Part shown: piece after piece, positions 24,231 to 37,400 of the stretch | Position numbering within the stretch: the first letter of the stretch is position 1 | Layout of the letters: each line of letters opens with the position of its first letter | NCBI GenBank assembly: GCA_963575645.1 | Contig: OY754464.1 | Span: forward strand, 26,675,501 to 26,739,500 | Source of the DNA: Xanthostigma xanthostigma | Lineage: Eukaryota; Arthropoda; Insecta; Raphidioptera; Raphidiidae | DNA: 64,000 nucleotides | Reading direction: 5' to 3' | The notes under the pieces: generated by a model | Database searches by the model: none | Seen by the model: the letters and a program-made list of their open reading frames with translations, nothing else | What the model was told of the DNA's origin: nothing | Translations under genes and position numbers: made by a program

Positions 24231-24371
24231 AATTGGAACCATTCCGCACAATGCTCAAGGATAGGCATTCGCTATCTATTAATATATATCTATGGGCCAT
24301 ACCAAACAGGATTGCGATATTAGGACATAAGTAGGTACCCCCGAAACTTCGAATCATCTATATTCTATACA

Positions 24372-24660
24372 TATAAATAAAATTGAAATGTCTGTCTGTA
24401 ATATCGAGTTAAGCGTCACGTTTTGAGCTCACATGGTTATTTGCATACCATCAGAACGTAAACGACAGTTTTTAAAAATATTGTCTGTCTGTCTTTTGAA
24501 ACCGCTGAATTGTGATGGCACTTCGCAGGTAATGGGTCTATGCCAGGAGTATGGAGCACCCTCCATAGCCAGGAGTGAACTAGGCTACATTTTATCCCAA
24601 AAATTTCAGCCCTTAAAGTGCATGAAAAGGAAGGTGGAAACATTAATATAAAGAAAATCT
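24372..24660. repeat. Dispersed repeat, family E (copy 1)
   Basis: Starts AATGTCTGTCTGTAAT and shares GAGCTCACATGGTTATTTGC and ATCAGAACGTAAACGAC with 50028-50260. The reading frames across it appear in only one copy and are not conserved. Confidence 0.65.
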
Positions 24661-24927
24661 CGAAATAGTTGATGGCACTTCACAGATAGGTAAAAAGCAT
24701 TGCCAGGAGAGATCTAGGCTACATTTTAAAAACCTCTCTTCTCTATGATTTTATCCCAAAACCCTTAAATGGGTGAACCAATTGTGATGTACAATGTACA
24801 TAATATATAAAAAAAATTTGTTCAAAACCTGCGCGACAGGGATAATACAGTGTAGGCTTCACAACTGTTGTCGCTGCCGTGTTCCATCTCAATCACATGT
24901 GTGATGTGTCTATGAATAGAAAGCTCA

Positions 24928-25101
24928 AGAAGTTCGTTCCAAGCAGCCGCGAACGGAAACAAAACCGTACACAGCCTTGTTACTGCGCAATATTGTCTTG
25001 CGCAGTATCGATTTTTGAGCTAGTGCGCAAATTAGTCTTGCGCAGTGACAAGACTGTGTACGGTTCTATTACCGTTCGCGGCTGCTTGGAACGAACCTCT
25101 T
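24928..25101. mobile_element. Foldback MITE upstream of NCBP1
   Basis: Inverted arms: GTTCGTTCCAAGCAGCCGCG with ACCGTACACAG, and CTGTGTACGGT with CGCGGCTGCTTGGAACGAAC. The centre contains repeated TTGCGCAGT. It lies about 400 bases 5' of the NCBP1 start codon. Confidence 0.75.
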
Positions 25102-25495
25102 AGTTCTGAAGGCGAAAGCAGAAAGGCCAACGATTAATACCGTTTAATAATAATACCGTAATAATTGTTTGAAGACCACTGATATTTGGAACTTTTTAAA
25201 ACTTTTTTATATTTAGGAAATAATATAAGTAAATTTAATGTTTTACAAATTGACGCCGCTAAGGAAGACATCGTACCGACAATTTTATTGTGGTTCAGTG
25301 AGATTTTCTCCAAAAAATGAAAATTTAACATCTCTGATTTAAAATTAGCATTTTATTTGTTACCAACTTCACACAAATAAGACTTCATTGGGAAATGCGG
25401 TTTGCAGACTACGAAAAACTGTCAAGTAGCGTCAAAATTTATTGTAGAGCTTGCGAATAAACTTGAAGAATTTTGTAAACTGTATAATATACAAA

Positions 25496-28400
25496 ATGAG
25501 TCGTAGAAGACCATACGAGGGGGACGATGGCTATGGTAAGAAATAGTTAAAATTATATTTTTATATAAGCGAAATTTTAAAAGTACCTAAATTTAACCTA
25601 AAAAATATTTTAGATCGAGCTTATAGAAAACGTCGACGCGTCTCTGAAAACCAAGAAATTGAAGATCGTTTAGAATCTTTGATTCTACGTGTCGGTGAAA
25701 AAAGCACATCGTCATTAGAATCCAATTTAGAGGGCTTAGCAAGCGTTTTGGAGGCCGATTTGGGTACATTCAGAGTAAAGATTTTACGTATTTTAACCGA
25801 CTGTGCTATAAAAATGCCCGAGAAATGTACAATTTATACAACTCTAGTCGGTTTACTGAATGCCAAGAATTATAATTTCGGTGGCGAATTTGTAGAATAC
25901 ATGGTGCGTACTTTTAAAGACGCTCTTAAAGGGTGCAAATGGGACGCAGCTCGTTATTCGTTACGCTTCCTTGCTGACTTAGTAAATTGTCACGTTTTAA
26001 GCGCTTCGTCTTTACTGCAATTACTTGACAACATGATGGACGCAGCCAGCGAAGATTCAGTTCCGCAGGTTCGCAGAGACTGGTACGTTTACGCCGTATT
26101 GTCCACTCTTCCGTGGGTTGGACGAGAGTTATATGAAAAAAAGGAGAGCGCACTAGAGCATCTGTTGGTAACAATTGAAATATTCTTAAACAAAAGAAGT
26201 AAGAAGCATCACAACGCCCTACGTGTCTGGGCTGTTGATATTCCTCATCCTCAAGAAGAATACTTAGACTGTCTTTGGGCGCAGATCCGTAAACTGCGAC
26301 AAGACAATTGGGCGGAAAAGCATATAATTCGCCCTTATTTAGCATTCGATTCGATTTTATGCGAAGCTCTACAACATAATTTACCGAACATCATACCGCC
26401 ACCTCATCACGAGACTTACGAGTATCCAATGCCGTGGGTCGTATTTAGAATGTTCGATTATACAGATTGTCCCGAAGGACCTATAATGCCCGGAGCTCAT
26501 TCCATCGAACGTTTCCTCATCGAGGAACATTTGCACTCGATCGTCGAAATGTATCACCTCGAGAGAAAAGATTGTGCAGCTCATTTGTTAAATTTCCCGT
26601 TTAAACAAAAGATTCCATTGGATTATTGCATTGTCGAAGTTATATTCGCCGAATTATTTCATATGCCGACACCACGGTATTTAGAAATCGCTTACGGAGC
26701 TATTCTGATCGAATTGTGCAAATTACAACCTTCTACCATGCCGCAAGTTTTGGCTCAGGCAACGGAGATACTCTTCATGAGAATCGATTCGATGAACGGG
26801 GCCTGCTTTGATAGATTTTGTGCATGGTTTTCATATCATTTAAGTAATTTCCAATTTCGATGGTCGTGGGAAGATTGGGACGAATGTCTTAGTTTGGATG
26901 CGGAACATCCGAAACCGAAGTTTGTCAGAGAAGTGCTGTCCAAATGTCAGAGATTGTCGTATCATCAAAGAATTCGTGACATGCTACCGGATTCGTTCTC
27001 GGCGTTCATTCCAGCAAAACCAGAACCTAACTACAAGTATTCGCAAGAAGGAGCTGGTGAGTAAAATAATTTTTTTTTATAATATTATAGCATTTTTATT
27101 AAAAGAAAATATATCTATTAAGATTGGCTCCGAAAATGTCAATAGAACGTATAATAAATGGTCATAAGAGAGCGAGTTTGACATAAACGTTTTATTATGT
27201 TCTTTATTAGTTTCAATTAAAATTCAAGCTTCTTATCATATATCGAGATCTCTAAGGAGGTTGATCCGTTACAGTCCCAATCAAAAGTAAGTCGAATTCT
27301 AAATGGGAACTTTTATAGTTTATAAGTCGATGATACCAATAAATTATTGTCATAAAGGCATAAATAAATATTTTTTTTTAATATTAATTAATTATTTCAG
27401 TACTTTATACTTAATGGACTAACTTTTGTATTTTTTGTACAAAGTTAGGTTAAAAAAAATACATTTATGTAAATATCTGTATTTTACATATTTTTTGCAG
27501 TAAATAATTGAAAAAAGAAATTAGAAGTAATAAAAATTAAAATTAAATCATTAAAAAGTTGAAAATTCAGTTAAAATTGTTAAATCTGTCAAGAATAAAA
27601 GTCCATAATCGAAAAGTGCTAAGGTTTAATCATTTTTTTATTGATTAAAAGTCTCCTAATTAAATTGGAAAAAATATTAAAATATGCGTAAGACATCGAT
27701 GCTTTACATAGATAGTTTTTGGAACTGCTGACATTATTTGGTTATTTGCAAAAAATTAAAATGAACAGTTTGCATGCTAGCTTGACATATTTTCCATAAG
27801 ACTACATGTAAAAGTTTTTTTAAATTTTTAACTTTATAAATCTCCTAATGATTTTGGATTTTTTACAGAAAATTTTATCATAAAAAAATCTATTAAAAAA
27901 ACTTTATTTCAGATTTTTTTCATTATCATCGTAAAACGGCTCAACCTCCTTAAATGTTAAGAAGTTATAGGTACCTATTTAAAGTAAAAATCATGACAAA
28001 ATTGCATGTCTCTTTTCTACACTTGCTGCAAATATCTTTTATACTAGAAATAGCATTAAGGGATAAAAGCCACGGTTTAACGCGTTTAATTTGGAAATTG
28101 GTAAAGAACATACCTAAAAAAAAGCAGCTGAAAAGACATTTCGTTTTAGTGTTGGGTTTAACGTCTTGAGGTGTTTTTGTTTTGTGCGCCTGAGCAATCC
28201 TTTAAAAATATTTTTTTTTTAAAAGACGTTATTTTCTTCAAAATTTTATCAACTGCCAGATTGATAATAACCTTATTTGTCGTAAGGTAGTACGAGCATC
28301 AAGGCAATTTTAAATAAAAGGCTTGATTTTTTTTATATGAAGTTGGACTAAGTCTAAACCAATTCTGAAAATTTTAGGGGGGTTGCCCGATTATTTAAAT

Positions 28401-31400
28401 AAATAAATGACTTCAAAAGTAGGCATATGTAACATTGGCTTTATGGTAAAATGGTAGACGGATGATATGTTTTCATTGATTTCTCCAAAACTAGTCGGTG
28501 GAAATTAAAAAAAAACTATTTAAATTAAAGTTAAAACCTTAATAAATTATTGAAAACAAAAAAAAACCCGTTGTGCCCGACTAATTAATAAGATATTTAA
28601 TCTTTTTAATTAGTCTGGCACAACGGTTTTTTTTTGTTTTCAATAATTTATTAAGGTTTTAACTTTAATTTAAATAGTTTTTTTTTTAATTTCCACCGAC
28701 TAGTTTTGGAGAAATCAATAAAAACATATCATCTATCTACCGAAATTTAAAAAAAAAATCAAGCCTTTTATTTAAAGTTGCCTTGGTGCTCGTACTACCT
28801 TAAGAATAACTAAATTAATTTTTTTTACGCTTTAAGGGGAGAGTGAAGGTAGTATTTCTTAATTATCAAGCTACAATTTGTACAACAAATGTAGTTCAAA
28901 ATTTTATCTAAGCACATGACCACTTGTGTATGCTAACGTTGTGTCTTCGGCGACAGATTTTATATTTTATAAATTTTGCACATTTTTACAATATTGAAAT
29001 GCATAATTAATCTTAGTAAAAAAATATATTTGTATAATATTTACATAACCTATTGCTAATTATCCAACATAAACTAAAATATTTAATTCATATCAATGGT
29101 ATTTTTAAAAACGAATCACATACAACGTTTCCTATAACACACGCGACGTTTTCACGAAAATATGTCTATATCATCTTTATCGTCGTCGTCATCAGTTGAT
29201 TTATCGCTGATCTTCTTTTGTTTTGAAGCATCTGCCATTTCGCGTGCGTGATTGACCAATGACATTGCAATGTCACCGAACACATCTATATCATCCCCGT
29301 CACCTTGCGTTGATTTAGTAGGAATCTTCGCTTTATAAACGTCGTATTCCGATTTGACGTTCACTTTTTCAATCATCGCTTTTATAGGCTTATCGTGTTT
29401 TATTTTTATAATCGGCACCGTCGAAGTTTCTGTCGGTTTGGTTTTTGATTTGGTTTTGTTGCGCTTGTTGACCACGAAACTGATTGATGTCTTATAGCTT
29501 TGACTTGTCAATGTTTCGTAAGGGTTGTCCGGATCCTGTTCCTCCGGAACTGTGCTTTCTTCATAACTCTCTGTAGTCTTAGTACTCGTCGGACTTTGGT
29601 AACTCTGAGTGGACGGCGTGCTTGTCGTCGATATTTTCGTGCTTTCGAAATGATAATCGTTCGAAGGCGTTTGATCAAACAGTTCGTAATCGGCACTGTC
29701 ATCGTTAATGTTCGAAGAAATTTTACTACCTGCGCGATCGATCTGTGGTTTTTGATGTCCATTTCGCGTAACCTGAGTTGTTGTTTGTGTCGGCTTGAAT
29801 TTGGAGACTGTGAATTTGGGATGATACGGAGGTATGTACTTATGATATTTCTTTGTGGGACTGAACTGCGCCAGACTGACGTGACTGGACATCGTGGCCG
29901 CGACATAAGGTACAGTTGTGTCTGTTTCTTCTGCCGGAGGCGGCAGTTGAGCATTTATTGAATCCGGCGTTTTCTCTTTGTCAGCATTCTTTGCTTCTCC
30001 AGAAATTTTAGGCGTTTCATCAGCTGTTTTCTCCGCTTCCTTTGAAGTGTTTTTCTGTGACGACGAGAATAATTGCGACGGAGGAGAGAACACCGTTGAT
30101 GCGTTGTCTTCTGTGCTGGTCGTATCTGTAATTATAGATATCGGATCGCCATTTTGTTTGGGTGATGGCGATGCACCGCCGTTACTATACAATGGATCCG
30201 CTTCGGAATACTGAATGAATATTGGACTCGGTTTAAAATCGGTCGCGGTTGTAGGAGTAGGACTCGGCAGTAGTTCATATATTTTGAAACCTGAGTCTGC
30301 CGGTTTTCGGGACGAAAATCGATTTGGTTGAATGGTAGGAGCCGATGATGGATATCTAAAAGTCGTCGGACTGTACGAAAACGGCAAGTTGGTTTGAGTT
30401 CTGGGATCGTAGTGCAAAGTCGGCGTCAACCCTTGCGTAGTATAGCCGAACGTCTGTGTGTTGGGATTTAAAGCGTGGGGAGTGGGTGTGTCAGTGAAAA
30501 CACCGTCGGTAGAAAAATGTTGATTATGATTCGTAGTGATTTCGGTGCCAGTGAAGCGATATTTATTAGGACTGACGCTCGGTGAGGGAACCGACGACGG
30601 TCCACCAGGAAAAAGAGATGCGACGGTTCGATCTACTTGAGGAGATAGAGAAGAAAAGAATTGGTTTAAGCCGGGCGACAGAGGCTGCGTGGATGTCGGA
30701 GGAAACGTGTGGCTGAATTCTGGCGAAGCATTGGTCGGGGGGAAAGTGTTACTGAATTCTGGCGAAGCATTAGTCGGAGGGAAAGTGTTACTGAATTCTG
30801 GCGAAGCATTAGTCGGAGGGAACGTGTGACTGAATTCCGGTGAAGCGTTGGTCGAAGGCACCGAAGTTATTTGTACTGGTTGTGAGGGCGGAATGGTTTT
30901 TGTAGGTCCCTCGGAAAATAAAGACGCGAAATCTCCATTGTGAAAATATTGCAGCGTTGTCGGAAAATTCGATCCCAAATTTGTCGATTGAGTTGGATAT
31001 TGGAATATTGGTGAATTCTGAGGTATGGTTGTTCGTGATGTAAAGATCGACCCAACAGTAGGCCCTGTCGGCCGCGATGTAAAAATCGGTCCGGCGGGCT
31101 GCCCTGTTGGCCGTGAGAACTGCGAGAACAATTCATCAAACTCATTACTAGGGGACGTGAAAGACGGCCCAAACGTTTGAGCTGACGATACTCGAGGATC
31201 TGATTTTTTTGTCGGCTGAACTCCGAGCATTAATTTTTTGGTGGTCGGTTTTTTGGTAGGAAAAAGTTCTTCAATTTCAATTTCCGGCGTTGTTGTAGAA
31301 GACATATTTTTTGTTTCAGGCGAAACGCCCGACAATTGATAAGTTACCGGACGATAAGATGGTGTTTTTGTCGGAGCAGATGACTGGCTGATTGGATAAG

Positions 31401-34400
31401 TCACAGGTGTTGACTGATCGCTTGTAGGTTGATAAGTAAACTGATTAGCGATTTGATGCACGGGCTGTTGCTGTGTTACAGTTGACGGGGTCTGTTGATA
31501 AGCTGGCTTTGATGGATTGGTCGACGAAATTTGTTGATAAGACGGCCGCGTCGGATTCACAGGCGTCGGCCGAGCGCTTGCTGATTGATAAATGAACTCT
31601 TCACGTTGAGTGGTGGTTTGATGAATGGGTTGTTGTTGCTTAATGGTTGATGGAGTTTGCTGATAAGTTGGCCTTGGTGGATTAGTTGACGAAACTCGTT
31701 GATAAGCTGGTTGTGGTAGATTCACTGGCGTTGACTGATCGCTTATCGTAAATTGCTTCCGTTGATTGGTAACTTGATAAGTGGGTTGTTTTTGAGTAAT
31801 AGCTGGACGAGTCGACTGATAAGTTGGTTGAGCTGGGCTTACGGATGTCGATGATTGATAAACAAAGTTATTCTGCTGACCGCTGGCTGGGCCTAGAGAC
31901 GTTATTTGATCGCTCGCCGATTGATAAGTTAATTGTTTTTGTCGATCGGGTTGTGTTTGAGCGGTAGTCGACGAGGTTTGTTGATAAGCAGGCCTCGTTG
32001 GCTTCACGGCTGTTGATCGATCGGTTGTCGATTGATATACGAATTGATTCCGTTGATCGACAGGTTGTTGCTGCGTAAAGACAGATGGACGCGTTTGCTG
32101 ATAAACTGGTTGTGCGGAATTCGCTGCAGGCTGTCGATTAAATTCAGCAGTAGGTCGATAGGATGGTTGTGTTGTCACAGCAGGCTGTTGATTTATTGGT
32201 TGGTAATTTTGCCCTTGATCTGACCTCTGCGTGCTCGGTCGTTGAGTTACGGAAACGATGACTTCATCCTGTTGATTCGTTGAACTTCCTAACCGATGCG
32301 CGTTCTGGGGAGGACCTTTGACGATCTCCTGCTGCTGTTGATGAAGAATAGTCTGTTGTGTTGTGATGATTGCCCGGTCAGATTGAACAGTGTGTCGCTC
32401 AGTGATCGATTGAGGCGACGTCAAGGGTCGTTTTTCTTCTTTCGTAGATGTAGTTGGTGCTTTTACAGTTGTTGCTTCGGTTGGAAATAGTTCTACGTCT
32501 TCAATGTCTTCGTAAGGATCGTTAAACGCTGTTGGAATGATTACGAATCTGTGCGGCGCGTCTTTTTCAGTCGTCTTTCGTGTCGCTGATGTTGGGCTAG
32601 GTACGGTCGGAGATACTTGATGCGTGGAGCCCCCCACGGTATTCACAGGCGGGATGAAATAATGATGGTGCGCGTTTCCATTTATTTTTTTGTGTCCGTC
32701 GGGGTGCACCGGCGGTGGAACGAGCTGTTGCAAGCTTGGTGGAACGTCGCGGTCGTCCTCGTCGAACTGCGCGGATGGTAGGGCTTGAACCGCGTACGGA
32801 TTTCCGTCTTGATCAATTTTAACGATAACTCCGGGAGCCGCCGCCCCCTTTCTGTCGTCTTGATGGTCGTTGTCATAGTATTCGGGAGCGGTGTTCGGTT
32901 CACCGCCACCTGGACCGTCCCTTTGAATGTTTGGATCGTAGCGAATGTTGCGGTGAACCCAAACGGAGTGAGGCTGCCGTTGCACCGACAACGGAGGTGG
33001 TGGCAGGTAGTCTTCATGCTTCTGCGGAAGTGGAGGTCCGTCGACTGGAGGTCGGGGACTCGTCGCGGCATCGGTAACGAAGGGAACTGTAGTCGTCTTC
33101 ACGATAAACAGATGACCTGGCACAGTGTAATCGAAATAGCCATCCCGCGTGACCAAGTCGGTGCGTGCATCCTTCTTAGGGGAAATCGTGTAATGCAATT
33201 CGTATCTGTAATAAAATGAAAAATTCGTAAGGAGAAAACGTAAAATAAAAATTATTTATATCAGACAGGGTGGACACTTTCTGGGAAACCTCGAAATAGT
33301 CCAGGTCAGAAGTTGGTAGGAGTACCTTTTTTTTGCCAGAACGCCAATCTAGAGACCCCATCCCCCGTATTCGAGGATGCTGAACACGATGATGAGGATC
33401 CCATAAATTTTTTCCTCGGCAACCTCTTCAAATTGCCCCTCCTGGTTTCCAGCATTTGGAAAAAAATATATATTTTTTTCTAAAGGATGAAGGGGGGGGG
33501 CAATTTGAAGAGGTTGCCGAGGAAAACAAATATGGGACCCTCACCATGGTGTTCAGCGACCTCGAATACGGGAGGACGGTTTAATCATTAATTATTATTA
33601 GAGTTAAAATAAGGCTTCTCCCAAAAACGGCATCGATGCGAGAATAGTCGCAGATAAAGATAAAATAGTAATATAAATACCTGTGTCCAAAGTACGAGTC
33701 TCTATGCCTGACCCGTTTGACACTCCAAAGAGCAACCAGTTCGCTGAGATCGCGCTCATGCTTGATGCGGCACTCCTTGCGGTCGCAGTGCGGATAACGA
33801 CAGTCCTCGTCGCAAACGTGCGGATCCGGGTCCTGAACGAATTCATAGCCGCCCTGTCGCATATCGTACAGTTGGCCGCGCGCCAACATAGCTATGTCGC
33901 CGAATCGCGATACACCATTTTTGTTTTTACCTATATAAATAATATATATAGAAACATTTTTTTCAAACAGTCAAACTCGATTAAAAGTTTTCACAGACCA
34001 ACTTCAGAATATACACATTTATAAAATAGTTCGCGCTTTTCCAGTTTCTGAAAATGAAAGTGCACTGTGATATAATAGACTAATAGAGAATCATCTAAGG
34101 TTGTGCACTTTTGTGCAGCGTTGCCCGTGATATAAAATGAACTTCAATAGTAAAAGAATAGAAATGATCCGTTCATAAATACGTTTATTCCAAATGACAA
34201 ACGGAAGCGAACGCGGCGCGGGATCATAATCTATGACGGGAGCCTTAATTACCCGTCATTGCACGAGATTCCGCACCGCTTCCGTCCCGTTCCCGGTTTG
34301 GTCGAGTTAGTTTGTAGAAGCCTTAATTCTGACCGCAAACATTATGGGATTTGGTTCTCGGTTAAATTTATCGAAAATGGTTTTATTTTATAGTTTATAA

Positions 34401-37400
34401 GGTCACTAAGAAAAAGTGTCCACGGGCGCATAGCCTAAAAACCAATAGATTTTTAGCTACAGATATATTTAGCGAGATTTTAGATATAGGGATATCCATT
34501 GAATTCACAAACATGTTCCATTTGTGCTTTTTTTAGAAATAGAAAAATAGTCGAAAACTAGGTAGGTAATGTTGGAAGGTGTCACTCTGTATAAAATAAT
34601 TATGTCATATTCGGATTCAGCGCACTCGAAAACATATTTCTAGAACTTGGGATTTTTTAAGATTATGAATTCAATGGATATCCCTACATCTAAAATCTCG
34701 CTAAACATGCGTATGTAGCTAAAAATCTATTGGTTTTTAGGCTATGCGCGCATGGACACTTTTTCTTAGTGAGATTTAAACCAGTGATTCCCAAAGTGGT
34801 CTATATCGACCCCCAGGGGTCGACGACAACTTGCAAGGGGTCTATGTCAGCGGGAAAAAAAATTGGGGGTCCATGAAATGAAAATGGCGGTCAACGATAG
34901 TGAATCTCCTAACAAAAAAAGAAACAAACTGGACATCGTTAACCGAAGAGATTTAAGATTAAATCTAACTAAATTGATGCCAAATGTTGAAAATTTATTA
35001 TTAAAGCATCAGGTTCATCCCTCACACTAAAAGCATTTATTTTTTTCTTAGTTATTTTATGTAACAGAAAGTAAATTTTAATGTGATTCGTTTAATTTGA
35101 ATCTAATTAATAAATGTATAAAACTAAACATTTCACACTACATTTCACTACAGTTATAAATTTAAATCGTTCAAAGTGAGTAGCACTATACCGGTTGTCA
35201 AAAATACATTTGAAATTAATGAATTTGCAAAAAATCAATATCAGATAAGCAGGGGGTCTACCCAAAACCGAAAAACATGGCAAGTGGTCTACGAGACAAA
35301 AAAGTTTGGGAACCTCTGATTTAAAATAAAACCATTTTCGATCAATTTATCCGAGAACCAAATCCCATAAGGTTTGTGCAGGGTTCTTAACAAATCCTTA
35401 CTATTAATTTTATGAGAGTTATGAATTAGATTAGACTATTAGAAATCTCGTCTGGTAAAACAAACACATTACCGAATATAGGGGCATTCGATAGTTCTTT
35501 CTTGAGGTCGGGGTTTGACACTCGGTCTCTGGTTAGAGCCCTGTAGACGGCTTCCTTGAGACCGACCTCCCAGTCGTCGGGCGGTGCTTCGCCAGCTATT
35601 CGATGTACAACCAACGGTACCGGAAAATGATCAGGTGGCGGCAGTGGAGGCGGCAGAGCCGGTACTTCTGGGACATGGATAGGGAAATGAACAGGAGGTC
35701 GCAACAAATCGCCGCCAGATGACTCGAGCAGTAGATTGAACTGACGGTCGTCGCGTTGTACTCCTCTGTCGGAACGTCGTCCAAAACCGCGACTTCGGAC
35801 TTGATCGTTGTCTCTATGATATCGATGCTGTCTGTGATTGGACTGTTGCAGTTGACATTGCGCCAACGACACCAGCGTCAACTGTAATTCGTAAAATGAC
35901 GATAAACGATCGCATAACGATTCGACTACTATACAAAGATTTCGGTTATCTCAAAATGTAATGGCTCGATTTATATTTCTTGATTTGGATCTATACCTAC
36001 CATTTACTTCACATTGGCATATTAAATGACATAAGGATGTCTAATATGCTTCTATCAACACATAAATATTTCTTTGCACTACCCCCTATAAAGTAACAGC
36101 TTTATATGCATGTATACAGGCATGTAAAGTGATCGATTACCCACTAGACAACAAAAAAACAAAACTGATCGCGCTATAACAATTTCCTAGTAAATAAATG
36201 CTTGTCGCTCAGTTGTTTTTTATAACACACTAGCATAAAAGTAAACTGTCAAAAATTTTAAATATGCAGTGAAAACCTGCTATTTTATAGGACATGCATA
36301 TACAAAAAATGCCACATATACCTCGTGCATAATGGTATTACGACTCATGTGACTGTTAAAACTCACTGGCGCTAGTTTAATCAAATATTTATTTGTTGTA
36401 TAGAAAAATAGCATTTATCGAATCTTATAAATTTTGATGATATACCGTTAAGAAATCCATCACATATTACCCTTTCATGTGGTACCCCGCTTGATCCAAG
36501 TGAAAAAAATTACCCTAAATTTTTAGTCTTTCAAAATAGACTGAAAAAAGTTGTGAATATCTGACTCTTGAATTAGGTGAGGATACACAAGTTTTAAGAT
36601 AGCGTCTGTAGCTCCTGAAAAAATCGACTGTGACAGACGACGAAGGGTTCCGTTTATTATACCATTTTGGCACAGAACCCAAAAAAATTGTTGAGCGAGC
36701 GTATTCTTTTGTTTATTATTACGTGAGAAAACTTGTGAACTGACTGGAAATCTAGGTTTTTTTTATACAGACACTTTTATAGTATTTTGATAAAACCCGA
36801 ACACATGGCGTCATATCCGACGTAAAGGTAGAAAACAATAATTTTAGACTCGAGTTAATGAAGGCAATATGCCAAAATCACAACTGAAATATTTTTAGTG
36901 CATGCGAACTGCTATGCACTTGCCACATTCATCCAAATTGGCATTAAAAACTACATTTTTGTAAAAAATTCGAAAACCGAAAAAATGCGACATATCTCCT
37001 TCTTCACTCGAGTATTCAGTTTTTTATGTTAATTATAACTTGACTCGAGTTGTCGATCACAATTCACACAAAACAAAATGTAAACAGATGAATAACACTT
37101 ACGATGGCTATAATATCAAAGACACGTTCTTTTGTCATCTTATGTCACATCACATCGTTGTTGGCCACCGTCGTTTGTCAACAACAATTGCGCGCGCATT
37201 TACAACAATTGCACATCGTTTACGATGATGACTGTTCAGTGCAACAGTTGAGCGTCGATTATTGCTGCGGCTGGAAGTCGTTGACTGGGCTAGCCGAAGA
37301 AATCGCACGGATGTGCTCAGGGAGACTCCCTCGAGGACGTTTCGACCCCCAGTTTGAGCCACTTCTTCTTTTGTTGCCGCCGCATCCGCTATTGTCAATT

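Noticed and set aside
29500-29961. 153-codon plus-strand frame opposite the mucin-like exon
   Set aside because: Antisense shadow of a low-complexity coding exon.
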